From positions 1 through 52,121 of the forward strand of contig NZ_JANQOM010000036.1 of NCBI RefSeq assembly GCF_028289625.1: 52,121 bases of DNA, in the 5' to 3' direction. The notes below the pieces were generated by a model. It had not been told where the DNA came from, did not search any database, and saw only the letters and a program-made list of their open reading frames with translations. Source of the DNA: Winogradskyella sp. GTDB taxonomy: Bacteria > Bacteroidota > Bacteroidia > Flavobacteriales > Flavobacteriaceae. Of this stretch, positions 8,025-16,292 are shown piece by piece (the first letter of the stretch is position 1; every line of letters begins with the position of its first letter). A program made the translations under genes and the position numbers.

Positions 8025-9593
8025 TTAATTACAGCTATTATCCCAAGCTATATTTTCAAATCCGGCTGGATTGTAACCCCTGTAACACCTTTGTGATGAG
8101 ATATATCCAATCGTTTCTGATACCAGGGGTTCCCAAAACCCTCCAAATGTTGTGAAGTATTCTATTTCAATTTCCACGTTCCAAGAGCCATCAGGTGCAT
8201 TAAAGAAATCTTGATCTTCATCAGTAACGGTAACCCAATCACTTTGAAATTGAACAATACTGTCTGTGTCATCTCTATACTTGTAAGACAATCTAACTCT
8301 CATATTCCTTACCTCAAAATCATTAATTACTTTTATAGAAGCATGCTCATAAGGATTACTGCCGCACTCTTCAACTGTATAATCCGTTGTATACCCCATT
8401 CTTGCTATAGAGTTGTCATCTAGATATCTAATAGTATATGCAATGGGGACCCCAGGGTTGTTAGCGCTGTAAACGGCGTTTTCTCCAGTAATTATATAAT
8501 TTAGCGCTCCTGGTCCTTCAGCCATGTTGGCTGCATCTACTGCGCTTGAGCTGACTTCAGCGTTACCACCAATAGTTATTATGTTTATAATTGATTCTTC
8601 TAAGACTTCCTCAAATTGTGAATTGATATCTACATCTGTTTCATTCACACCTGTAGTATATTGCATTACTGCTTCTAAGTTTATTTCGGTATTCATGTTA
8701 GTGGTTTCCATACGCAGCATAATGATGCGACCATAATTTACCGAACTCACATAAGCCGCTGGATTATTTTCGTTTATAACTGTCTGTATGTTTTCCAAGC
8801 TTACATTAGGCCCAAATACACCTGCTGGATTAATACTCTCTGGTGTATTCATTGTAACTGTGTAGAACACTTGCTTAAAAACCATAGACGCTACACGACG
8901 TTCTGAATTTGTTTCAAGTTCCATTTGAGACGCTATAGAACCTGTTGCCCAGGCTGTATTTAAACCAATATCCATACTCAGTTGTGTAGATGAATAAGAC
9001 ATCGCTGCTTGATATGAAGAGTTAGAAGCATTAACATAACCGTCCTGGTAAGCATTATTATTCCACCAATCCAAAGCTTCATCAATTCCTACTTGTACCG
9101 TAGCATTGTTTGGATTATCGATTTCAATTACGCCGTTAGATCCTATACCCGGCAAATCTACTGTTAGTATAACAGGTGCTCTATCTATTGCCAAGGGATT
9201 TGGAGAGCCATCTAACATATCCTGATTGCCAACCAATAAAGCACCTGGGTAAATAACACCAGCAACAGGCCTTAAAATGGCAACATCATCAAAATTGGAT
9301 TCTAAAGTATAATCCTTTATTACACAACCCGTTATAATACCTTGAGATGCATTATTGCTATTGGTTTGCCCATTCAATGTACGTTGTGTAGCACTTCCGC
9401 CTGTATCCTGAACGTTGAGCATAGCCTCAGGGTCATAATTTAATCCAAAAATGTATTCATTAATACTTTCAGCATCAGGGTTGATTGGCTCATTAAAATC
9501 TTCATTCTCACTACAGCAAAATACTGTTATTAAAATGATACAAAGCAATGCTTTTAAAAGTTGGAGTCTATTATCTTGTGTTGAAAATTTCAT
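8025..9593 (-). CDS. Cholesterol-dependent-cytolysin-like (CDC/CDCL) pore-forming lipoprotein
   Basis: 522 residues from the ATG at 9593; the longer frame to 9626 would overlap the upstream gene. A signal peptide ends at CCSENED, so it is a predicted lipoprotein. CDC hallmarks appear in order: IYPGALLVGNQDML (114-127) with APVILTVDLPG; the strand KQVFYTVTMNTPES (240-253); and AYVSSVNYGRII (280-291) with the Y-G-R motif used to define CDC-like proteins. A later Gly-rich strand and a domain-4-like C-terminus (YEHASIKVINDFEVRN onward) follow. The Trp-rich undecapeptide of true cholesterol-binding toxins is replaced by FTTFGGFWEPLVS (480-492), with only one Trp. Cholesterol binding through the classic loop is therefore doubtful, as expected of CDC-like proteins of Bacteroidota. 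Possible roles: killing of competitors or eukaryotic prey/grazers. The family call is firm, the target unknown. Confidence 0.85.
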   Translation of the reverse strand: MKFSTQDNRLQLLKALLCIILITVFCCSENEDFNEPINPDAESINEYIFGLNYDPEAMLNVQDTGGSATQRTLNGQTNSNNASQGIITGCVIKDYTLESNFDDVAILRPVAGVIYPGALLVGNQDMLDGSPNPLAIDRAPVILTVDLPGIGSNGVIEIDNPNNATVQVGIDEALDWWNNNAYQDGYVNASNSSYQAAMSYSSTQLSMDIGLNTAWATGSIASQMELETNSERRVASMVFKQVFYTVTMNTPESINPAGVFGPNVSLENIQTVINENNPAAYVSSVNYGRIIMLRMETTNMNTEINLEAVMQYTTGVNETDVDINSQFEEVLEESIINIITIGGNAEVSSSAVDAANMAEGPGALNYIITGENAVYSANNPGVPIAYTIRYLDDNSIARMGYTTDYTVEECGSNPYEHASIKVINDFEVRNMRVRLSYKYRDDTDSIVQFQSDWVTVTDEDQDFFNAPDGSWNVEIEIEYFTTFGGFWEPLVSETIGYISSQRCYRGYNPAGFENIAWDNSCN

Positions 9594-9616
9594 AATCTTT
9601 TGATTTTGGTTGAATG

Positions 9617-10555
9617 TTAATCCCATTGTTTTAAAGTTGTACTTAAACTTTGATGAAGAAAGACGATCCCTGAGGCTGTATTATCTAAGTTTTCGACATC
9701 TCCATTCCTCCATTTATAGCTATTTCCATTACTATCCTTAACGCCGATTGCTCCTGCAGTATACATCCCAATATATCCTTCGGAACTTGTGGGCGTATTA
9801 GATCCTTTTAACACAAAATGATTATACTCATCGTTATGAGTAGGCAAAGTGTTGCCAAAATCCATATATGGACCACTAGCATCCTCTAGAGACAGTTTTA
9901 CTTTGTTTGAGGATACATTATTGATCCAAGAGTAGTATTTAAAGGCAAATAGGTAACTGTTTAATGGCATAGTACTACTATTATTATTTGATATAGTTCG
10001 ATTGCCTGAGTAATTCTCTATCGCCGTATTGTTAAAAATTTGGCTATCAGAAGCACCTGTTTTTGTTGTTTCAGACAGGTAATTATAAAGGTCATTATAT
10101 TCACTTTCGGTAATTTGTATCCAATCTCCATCATTAGCACTTTCATAGTCTGATCTAGATGTATTTAAAAATGCCCAAATGTCGTCTACATTTTGAATTG
10201 CAATTTTATAGTCTAGAGTTTCTGTTTCATTCTGATTACTGACATTTACGGTAACAAATAAGTTTTCATTAGTTTCAAAGTCAAAGGCTAACCAGTCACC
10301 TACTCGTAGTTCATTCCCGCTAATAATTGCCGCTTGTGAAACAGTTTGCGAAGTAATGGTATAAGATAGCTCTCCGCCTAAGCTAGAGTTAATAGTAGTA
10401 ATTAAATTACCACTGTTAGGGTACTCAGCAATATTAACCGTAATAATAGCATCATTAGGATTATTATTAGAATCACCATCGTCTTCAGAACTACATCCTA
10501 GAAGAAATGTAGCTCCAAAACAAAGGCACAATAGATAAATTAAATGTGTTTTCAT
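9617..10555 (-). CDS. Lipoprotein with cadherin-like N-terminal module, first gene of the cytolysin-like operon
   Basis: 312 residues. A signal peptide ends with LLGC (Cys about 21) and an Asp/Asn-rich linker. Residues about 35-120 look like an immunoglobulin/cadherin-type beta module (alternating strands, GNELRVGDWLAFDFE). The remainder contains DDIWAFLNTSRSDYESANDGD and a Gly/Asn-rich segment with GYIGMYTAGAIGVKDSNG; no known family is recognised. It starts a three-gene lipoprotein operon with a 23 bp gap to the pore former. It is not an obvious second CDC-like subunit: none of the CDC strand motifs are present. The promoter should lie in 10556-10940; a reverse TAGATTTG box is the complement of 10666-10673. 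Confidence 0.75.
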   Translation of the reverse strand: MKTHLIYLLCLCFGATFLLGCSSEDDGDSNNNPNDAIITVNIAEYPNSGNLITTINSSLGGELSYTITSQTVSQAAIISGNELRVGDWLAFDFETNENLFVTVNVSNQNETETLDYKIAIQNVDDIWAFLNTSRSDYESANDGDWIQITESEYNDLYNYLSETTKTGASDSQIFNNTAIENYSGNRTISNNNSSTMPLNSYLFAFKYYSWINNVSSNKVKLSLEDASGPYMDFGNTLPTHNDEYNHFVLKGSNTPTSSEGYIGMYTAGAIGVKDSNGNSYKWRNGDVENLDNTASGIVFLHQSLSTTLKQWD

Positions 10556-10940
10556 TGTATTAAAGATTTTGTGGTTTTTGTTTTTGTAGTAATCTTAAAT
10601 TGGTAAGTCTGCAGCCTTATCCAAAATAAGACACCACAAAATTGTTTTGTCGCTAATCGACAGTTCAAATCTATCTATGAATAGCTGCGAAATCTAATTT
10701 TGGACATGGACAAAGTATGGACAAGAGAAGAAAAAAAGTATATATCTAAACTAAATTGAGATAAAATCTAAAAGACATATGTGTTTGTATATCAAGTATT
10801 TGTGTTAAATAAAATCAATAATTTTTATGGACATTAGATGGACAGGTTACTACTTAGCGTTAGACAACTTTACATTAATCCGTCAAGAGCATATCAAAAT
10901 TATTTAACTTCGTTAACATCAATTAATTCATAAATTAATC
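10556..10940. promoter_or_regulatory. Divergent intergenic region with five TGGACA motifs
   Basis: 385 bp between the lipoprotein operon (leftwards) and the TPR/LuxR-type regulator (rightwards), with no ORF worth calling. TGGACA occurs in the same orientation at 10701-10706, 10707-10712, 10718-10723, 10828-10833 and 10839-10844. Two of the spacings are exactly 11 bp (10707/10718 and 10828/10839), about one helical turn, as expected for direct-repeat operators. These are candidate binding sites for the neighbouring regulator, by inference. Confidence 0.45.
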
Positions 10941-12836
10941 ATGACTTATCGTATTATTTTAATATCAGTATTACTATATCCTTTATCAATTATTTCTCAA
11001 GAAGCAGAAAGATTAAATACTTTAGAAATTGAGTTTAAAAAAAGTAGCGACCCATTACATCAACTCAATATTTTAGAGGAGCTTTGGAAGATAACAGTCT
11101 ATGATGATGCCAAAAATGCCATTAATTATGCTGAAGAAGCCATTGAAATTGCTGAAAGAGAAAAGCTAGATACTAAACTAGCTAGAGCATATGAGCGCCT
11201 AGGAATTGCTTATTCAAATATTTCTAAATATGATAAGTCTAATATTGCGTACTTAAAAGCTATAGAATTACATAAGAAAGCGAACAAGCCTCGTTTTGTA
11301 AGTGGATTACTAATGAACCAAGCTATTAATTTCAAGGATAATTCTAAATACGACAGTGCTCTGCATTACATGGAAAAATCCAAGAAATATATGGATTTAG
11401 AAGCAAGCTGCTGTATAGACGATTCCTTACTTTTAATTAATTATAATAGTATTAAGGCTCAAATTTATGTTGAACAAGGCAAGTATCTATTGTCATTAGA
11501 TAATGCTATAGAAGCTACACGTTTATCAAAAATGATTAATGATAGCATACAATATGCAGATAACTTAGCAATCGTTGGCGATAATAACCGAGCCCTAAAT
11601 AATAATAAAGAAGCTATAAGCTATTTAAAGGAAAGCTTAACAATATATAAGTCTTTAGAGGATACCTATTACGAGTGCCAAACTACCAGGTCTATTGGTG
11701 AATTATATGCTGACTTAGTTCCAATAGAAAAAGATAGCGCAGAATTCTATTTAAAAACCGCAATAAATCTCGCTAATAAAATTGATATCCCACTACTACA
11801 AATGCAAGCATTAAACGAGTACGGTGAATATTTAGTTAAAGTTGAAAATTATAATAATGCAAAACGTATATTTTATAAGAGTTCTAAAATTACAAGTCGT
11901 TTAAATGATAATTATAGCTTATCCAGAATTAAATTAGCACAAGGCAACATAGAATTGAATGATGGGAATTACGATTTAGCATTGCGACACACATATAAGG
12001 CACTAAAATTAAAGAAGGATATAGGTCTACTAGCTGGCCAACTTGCATCTCACGAACAACTTTATGAGATTTATAAGACTATGGGTAATTTCAAGTCTGC
12101 GTTAAACCAGCATATTTTGTATAAAGAATTATCTGACAGTCTTTACAATCAAGAAAAATCAATACGATTTGATGAATTACAAGTACAATTTGACACCCAA
12201 AAAAAGGAAACAGAAATTGCTTTGCAAAATGAAGAAATAAAAACATTAAATGCACAAGCTGAAAATGATAAACTTACCAAAACACTATATGGAATAGGAA
12301 TGTTTTCATTCATAGCGATAGCTGGCCTATTCTATTTTGGATTTAGACAGCGTCTTAAGAAGAATAAAGTAGAACGCGAGAAGCAAGAAGAAATTTACAA
12401 ACAAGAAATTGCCTTTAAAAAGAAAGAATTAGCCTCTCAAACACTTCATCTCGTTCAGAAAAACACATTTATTCAAGAGTTGAAAGAGAATTTAGAAAAG
12501 ATTAAAAAATCACCAGAATTATTCAAAGTTGAGTTTAGACGCTTAGTTATGTTGCTAAAGAAAGAAAGTGCTGAAGATAAAGACTGGGAGGTGTTTAAAT
12601 CGTATTTCTCCGAAGTGCATAACAATTTCGACAACAAAATCAAGGCCATAGCTAAAGACATTACCGAAAAAGAAATTCGATTGGCTTCCTTTTTGAGAAT
12701 GAACTTATCCACCAAAGAAATTGCCTCTATGTTAAATGTATTACCCGATAGTGTTCTAAAATCTAAATATCGATTAAAGAAGAAGCTAGCACTTAATAAA
12801 GAAGACGATTTAACGCAATTTTTAAATACTTTATAG
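10941..12836 (+). CDS. TPR-repeat membrane protein with C-terminal LuxR-type helix-turn-helix
   Basis: 631 residues. A signal-like N-terminus (ending SIISQ) is followed by about eight tetratricopeptide repeats (about 40-410; for example YAEEAIEIAEREKLDTKLARAYERL region, AISYLKESLTIYKSL, LRHTYKALKLKK). Then come a charged coiled coil, one membrane helix (about 447-468) and a second coiled coil. The C-terminal HTH (about 570-625) has ITEKEIRLASFLRMNLSTKEIASML, which fits GerE/LuxR-type recognition. This architecture is a widespread Bacteroidota regulator type: periplasmic sensing by TPRs and cytoplasmic DNA binding. Divergence from the cytolysin-like operon suggests it controls that operon. The direct target is inferred, not shown. 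Confidence 0.82.
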   Translation: MTYRIILISVLLYPLSIISQEAERLNTLEIEFKKSSDPLHQLNILEELWKITVYDDAKNAINYAEEAIEIAEREKLDTKLARAYERLGIAYSNISKYDKSNIAYLKAIELHKKANKPRFVSGLLMNQAINFKDNSKYDSALHYMEKSKKYMDLEASCCIDDSLLLINYNSIKAQIYVEQGKYLLSLDNAIEATRLSKMINDSIQYADNLAIVGDNNRALNNNKEAISYLKESLTIYKSLEDTYYECQTTRSIGELYADLVPIEKDSAEFYLKTAINLANKIDIPLLQMQALNEYGEYLVKVENYNNAKRIFYKSSKITSRLNDNYSLSRIKLAQGNIELNDGNYDLALRHTYKALKLKKDIGLLAGQLASHEQLYEIYKTMGNFKSALNQHILYKELSDSLYNQEKSIRFDELQVQFDTQKKETEIALQNEEIKTLNAQAENDKLTKTLYGIGMFSFIAIAGLFYFGFRQRLKKNKVEREKQEEIYKQEIAFKKKELASQTLHLVQKNTFIQELKENLEKIKKSPELFKVEFRRLVMLLKKESAEDKDWEVFKSYFSEVHNNFDNKIKAIAKDITEKEIRLASFLRMNLSTKEIASMLNVLPDSVLKSKYRLKKKLALNKEDDLTQFLNTL

Positions 12837-12860
12837 TTTACTTATAAGTTAAGTTACTTG

Positions 12861-12989
12861 TCAAAGTTTTATCTGATGCTTATTTGTTTTTCTTTCATCA
12901 ACTTCGGGATCGGAGGAGTTATTATCACCACCAACAATAGTAATAGGTTTTAGTAATTCAAATTGTTTGAAATCTTCTAATGTATTCAT
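12861..12989 (-). CDS. Small peptide with a double-glycine-type leader (42 aa)
   Basis: A 42-codon frame on the minus strand, too short for most ORF callers, starting at ATG 12989 and ending at TGA 12861. The N-terminal 21 residues have the pattern of GG-cleaved leader peptides: L4-E-D-F7, E11-L12-L13, I16/I18 and G20-G21. The remaining 21 residues are polar and acidic (DNNSSDPEVDERKTNKHQIKL) without Cys. GG leaders are cut by C39-peptidase-containing ABC exporters (PCAT). No such exporter or modifying enzyme is in the window, so it would have to act in trans. It lies between the TPR regulator (convergent) and the DCC gene (divergent). Coding status is plausible but unproven; a chance ORF is the alternative. 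Confidence 0.5.
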   Translation of the reverse strand: MNTLEDFKQFELLKPITIVGGDNNSSDPEVDERKTNKHQIKL

Positions 12990-13059
12990 AATATGTGTTT
13001 TGAATAAAGCTATAAATTATCTGAATAAAAACCAAAGAATCATTTTTAATTCTATTCAA

Positions 13060-13067
13060 TATCTTTG
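13060..13067 (+). promoter_or_regulatory. -7 box giving an apparently leaderless DCC transcript
   Basis: TATCTTTG matches TAnnTTTG and ends 4 bp before the GTG start at 13072. Transcription would therefore start at or next to the start codon. No clear TTG lies at the expected -33 distance. Confidence 0.4.
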
Positions 13068-13071
13068 CAAT

Positions 13072-13494
13072 GTGATAAAAGACATTCCAAAAAACAAGCA
13101 GCTTATCCTATTTGATGGTGTATGCAACCTCTGTAATAGTAGTGTGCTATACGTTATAAGGAGAGATAAAAGCAATACATTTTTGTTTGCCCCTTTACAA
13201 AGCAAAATTGGAACGGAAATAATCAATGCGTTTAATATTGACACAGAAGAAACAGATTCCATAATTCTTTTTAATCCTAAAGAGCGTAAGATCTATCATA
13301 AATCATCTGCAGCATTGCGTATAGCCAAGTTACTTGGTTTTCCCACTAATTTATTAGTAGTGTTTTTTATCATACCAACATTCTTAAGAAATTTGGTTTA
13401 TGATTTTGTGGCCAGAAACCGCTACAAATGGTTTGGAAGAAAGGATAGTTGCATGATTCCCACACCAGAACTACAGGCAAAATTCATGGCGTAA
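13072..13494 (+). CDS. DCC-family thiol-disulfide oxidoreductase-like protein
   Basis: 140 residues from a GTG start. A longer frame reaching a TTG at 12967 would run through the divergent promoter region and adds residues unlike the family. The DCC signature is LILFDGVCNLCNSS with CxxC at C18-C21, preceded by the usual phosphatase-like DG. SIILFNPKERKIYHKSSAALRI and the C-terminal VARNRYKWFGRKDSC also match the family. DCC (DUF393) proteins are small thioredoxin-like proteins of poorly defined redox function. A strong hairpin terminator follows immediately. Confidence 0.88.
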   Translation: MIKDIPKNKQLILFDGVCNLCNSSVLYVIRRDKSNTFLFAPLQSKIGTEIINAFNIDTEETDSIILFNPKERKIYHKSSAALRIAKLLGFPTNLLVVFFIIPTFLRNLVYDFVARNRYKWFGRKDSCMIPTPELQAKFMA

Positions 13495-13495
13495 A

Positions 13496-13527
13496 AAAGC
13501 CTTTTAGTAACACTCTAAAAGGCCTTT
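13496..13527 (+). terminator. Rho-independent terminator after the DCC gene
   Basis: CCTTTTAG (13500-13507) pairs with CTAAAAGG (13515-13522). Flanking AAAG/CTTT bases extend the stem past one bulge. Confidence 0.75.
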
Positions 13528-13846
13528 CTAAATTAACAACTTACTTAAAACTAATTTAACCTAAACAAAATTCAATTCACTATGAGGGAATACTGAATTG
13601 CTTAATAGCATTTATTTTGCTTAATCAAAAATAACATAACGCTTATATCAAGAATGAAAAAACTCGATATAAGTCCATTTTAATTGTTTTAAATGTTAAA
13701 AATGTAAATAATGTCTATGAGGTGCAAACTACCCCTTAACTAATTTTAGTTAAGATTTTACTAATTGTAATAATCTTCTTGCTCAATTCATCTTTTGGGA
13801 GTAATCCACCAGTAATAATTTTGAGATAAACAAAATACCAACTCGT
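13528..13846. other. Non-coding leader region before the MuiA-like gene
   Basis: About 320 bp, strongly A+T-rich, no ORF. It contains a small hairpin CTTAACT/AGTTAAG (13735-13741 / 13748-13754) and, at its right end, the promoter listed separately. Nothing else recognised. Confidence 0.5.
13794..13823 (+). promoter_or_regulatory. Promoter of the MuiA-like gene
   Basis: TTTG (13794-13797), 18 bp spacer, TAATTTTG (13816-13823): a full match to the Bacteroidota sigma-ABfr consensus TTTG-N17-23-TAnnTTTG. It lies 23 bp before the ATG at 13847. Confidence 0.7.
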
Positions 13847-15961
13847 ATGAAAACTATCTCTCAAATTTTACTCATTTTTTTATTTACTTCAATTTTATAT
13901 AGCCAAGAATCGAGTACTATAACAGCAGTTACTGTTTATCTTGATGGTGCGGAAATTAACCGTAAGGCTACTGTAAATCTAAAATCAGGTACTACCGAAA
14001 TTATCTTTAATAACCTATCACCAGATATTGAAGAAAGTAGCATTCAAATTTCTGGACTTAAAGGCGCATCTATTCTATCAATAAATTATGGCATTAACTA
14101 TTTATCCAAACAAAAGCAAAAGGATTCTATTACAGCTTTGCAAAATGAATTAGAAGACATGGATAAAAAAATTCGAGCGCATTATAACCTAATCGCTGGG
14201 TATAATGAAGAAATCAGCTTGATTCAAAGTAATAAACGTTTAGGAAATGAAAATGAGGTTGTTAATCTAGAGCAATTGAAATCCTTTGCAAGCTACTACA
14301 GGGAAAGAATCACTGACTTAAAGTCCGATATCGATGTATCCAATCAAAAAATAAAAGATTATGAATCCTCTAAATTAGATGTTTCAAGACAATTAGCAGA
14401 GTTTAATGTGGATGAAAAGGTGCAAACCGGTGAAATAAAACTTAAGCTAAACACGGTGAAATCTGAAAAGTTAGATTTAATAATCACATATAATATCAAA
14501 GATGCAGGATGGTTTCCTATGTATGACCTAAAAGCTGAAAAAATCAATAGTCCTATAAATCTTGAGTATAAGGCACATGTTTATCAAAATTCTGGATGTG
14601 ATTGGACAGATGTAAAATTGGTTTTATCCACTAGCGATCCAAATACAAATAATGAAAGACCAATAGTGAATCCTAAGTACCTCAACTTTATAAGTCCATA
14701 TAGCAATTACACGTCGCAACGCGCCACTAAAAGTTATAATTATAAATACAACCCTTCAGTGAAAACGGTTTCAGGTGTAGTAACAAGCAACTCAGATGGT
14801 TTGCCTTTACCAGGAGCTAATGTTATTGAAAAAGGCACTTCAAATGGTGTGCAAACTGATTTTGATGGTAGGTATTCTTTAAAAACAACAACGGGTAATA
14901 AGTTGGTGTATTCTTATATAGGTTTTGATACGGAGGAATTGCCTATACATTCAAGTATAATGAATGTAACTTTAAATGAAGGTGCCCAACTTGATGAAGT
15001 TGTGGTAATGGGTTATAGTTCTTCTCCTGGAAGTTCCGGGTCTTATACTACTTCATCTATTGCTTCCAAAGACTTAGTAAATGGACTTTATGGAAGTGTA
15101 TCTGGTATTCGCATTAGAGGAGCAAGCTCTCTTCCAAGTAAAAACAATTTACTATTTATTGTAGATGGTATTCCCGTAAAGGAAAAAGCCGTGAAAAATA
15201 TTGACCCAGATAGTGTAGAATCAATAGAAATACTTAAAGATAATGAGGCAACATCAATTTATGGTAGCAGAGCATCTAATGGAGTTGTTATAATTAACAC
15301 CAAGAATCATTCAACAAAAAAAGTTAATGACTTAGGCGTAAGAATAGATACAGGAATCACTAACATACGTTTTGAAATCGACAAAACCTACTCCATTCCA
15401 TCAGATGGTGATATAACGGTCATAGAAATAGATCGCTTCGATGTCCCTGCTAAGTACGATTATTTTGCTGCACCTCTTCTCAACGAAAATGTATTTTTAA
15501 CTGCCAAAATTGGGAACTGGGAACGCTACAATCTATTGCCTGCAGAAGCCAATGTCTATTTTGAAGGTAGTTATTCCGGGAAGACCAATATCAATCCTAG
15601 TGCTACTACTGATAGTCTAACTATTTCCTTAGGTGTTGACCCAAACATTATTGTAAAGCGAACACAGCGAAATGATTTTAAAAAAACCACATTTATTGGC
15701 AGTAATAAAGTGGTGTATAAAGCTTTTGAAATAGAAGTAAGAAATAATAAAACCCTAGAAATTCAATTGACACTTTTAGACCGAATACCAATAACCCAAA
15801 ACAGGGCTATAAAGCTTGACGACATTGATACTGGAACTTCTGACTACGACAAAGAAAAAGGCATATTAAAATGGACTATTGATTTAAGACCTGGTGAGAC
15901 CGATAAAGTAAATCACTCCTATGCCATTAAATATCCTAAAGGAAAACGTATTAACCTGTAA
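13847..15961 (+). CDS. MuiA-like DUF4140/DUF4139 protein with embedded SusC-like carboxypeptidase-regulatory and plug segments
   Basis: 704 residues with a signal peptide (cleavage near LYSQ). Residues about 24-125 match the N-terminal DUF4140 (VTVYLDGAEINRKATV; SPDIEESSIQI). A coiled coil follows (about 100-190), then DUF4139 begins (DLIITYNIKDAGWFPMYDLKA). It is interrupted at about 305-490 by a carboxypeptidase-D-regulatory-like module (VSGVVTSNSDGLPLPGANV...TDFDGRYSL) and a TonB-receptor plug-like stretch. That stretch carries SusC hallmarks (SGIRIRGASSL, VDGIPV, NIDPDSVESIEILKDNEA, SIYGSRASNGVVIINTK). DUF4139 then resumes (FEIDKTYSIPSDG; WTIDLRPGE at the end). No outer-membrane barrel follows the plug, so this is not a receptor. 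Role unknown; probably periplasmic or surface. Confidence 0.85.
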   Translation: MKTISQILLIFLFTSILYSQESSTITAVTVYLDGAEINRKATVNLKSGTTEIIFNNLSPDIEESSIQISGLKGASILSINYGINYLSKQKQKDSITALQNELEDMDKKIRAHYNLIAGYNEEISLIQSNKRLGNENEVVNLEQLKSFASYYRERITDLKSDIDVSNQKIKDYESSKLDVSRQLAEFNVDEKVQTGEIKLKLNTVKSEKLDLIITYNIKDAGWFPMYDLKAEKINSPINLEYKAHVYQNSGCDWTDVKLVLSTSDPNTNNERPIVNPKYLNFISPYSNYTSQRATKSYNYKYNPSVKTVSGVVTSNSDGLPLPGANVIEKGTSNGVQTDFDGRYSLKTTTGNKLVYSYIGFDTEELPIHSSIMNVTLNEGAQLDEVVVMGYSSSPGSSGSYTTSSIASKDLVNGLYGSVSGIRIRGASSLPSKNNLLFIVDGIPVKEKAVKNIDPDSVESIEILKDNEATSIYGSRASNGVVIINTKNHSTKKVNDLGVRIDTGITNIRFEIDKTYSIPSDGDITVIEIDRFDVPAKYDYFAAPLLNENVFLTAKIGNWERYNLLPAEANVYFEGSYSGKTNINPSATTDSLTISLGVDPNIIVKRTQRNDFKKTTFIGSNKVVYKAFEIEVRNNKTLEIQLTLLDRIPITQNRAIKLDDIDTGTSDYDKEKGILKWTIDLRPGETDKVNHSYAIKYPKGKRINL

Positions 15962-15991
15962 ACTCGTTCAAAAACCACATTTACTCACCAA

Positions 15992-16020
15992 AACAACCAA
16001 TACACCTAGTATTGGTTGTT
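15992..16020 (+). terminator. Strong hairpin terminator after the MuiA-like gene
   Basis: AACAACCAATAC (15992-16003) pairs perfectly over 12 bp with GTATTGGTTGTT (16009-16020) around a 5-nt loop. Confidence 0.8.
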
Positions 16021-16095
16021 TGGTTAAAGTGCCTTATCTACTTTTGAATATGAGCTTATTTTTTTGTTAATGGTTTTTAAGCTTGGTAATTCAAC

Positions 16096-16233
16096 AAACC
16101 TCAAAGTAGAATGGTGTTGGTTCGACCCTAACTTCTGTTAGTTAGGAACGAGTCGAATTCCATAAAGGAACATGTCTAACTCTTTTATGGTGTCAGTGAT
16201 AATGATAGACGGATACATTTGACTTTGAGGTTT
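16096..16233. ncRNA. Multi-hairpin structured element, function unknown
   Basis: A closed fold in the 331-bp gene-free stretch between two convergent genes. The outer stem is AAACCTCAAAGT (16096-16107) with ACTTTGAGGTTT (16222-16233), 12 bp perfect, extended by AATG/CATT. Inside are hairpin 1, TTCGAC CCTAAC (16121-16132) with GTTAGG (16141-16146) and GTCGAA (16152-16157), and hairpin 2, CCATAAA (16160-16166) with TTTATGG (16184-16190). It could be a structured RNA, a small palindromic mobile (MITE-like) element or an attC relative; no family recognised. The rest of 16021-16292 shows nothing else. Confidence 0.4.
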
Positions 16234-16292
16234 TACTCTATTTATATCTTAAAAAAGTAAATTTTCAGATTAACCTTTTTGTGAATATAAAC

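Noticed and set aside
9617..10555. Second CDC-like subunit (long/short pair)
   Set aside because: None of the conserved CDC strands or the Y-G-R motif appear in this lipoprotein.
10851..10870. TTAGCGTTAGACAAC as a possible cassette box
   Set aside because: A GTTAGAC motif without any pairing arm or neighbouring site; short enough to be chance.
12967..13071. N-terminal extension of the DCC protein from a TTG at 12967
   Set aside because: It overlaps the divergent small-peptide gene and the -7 box, and the added residues do not resemble the family.
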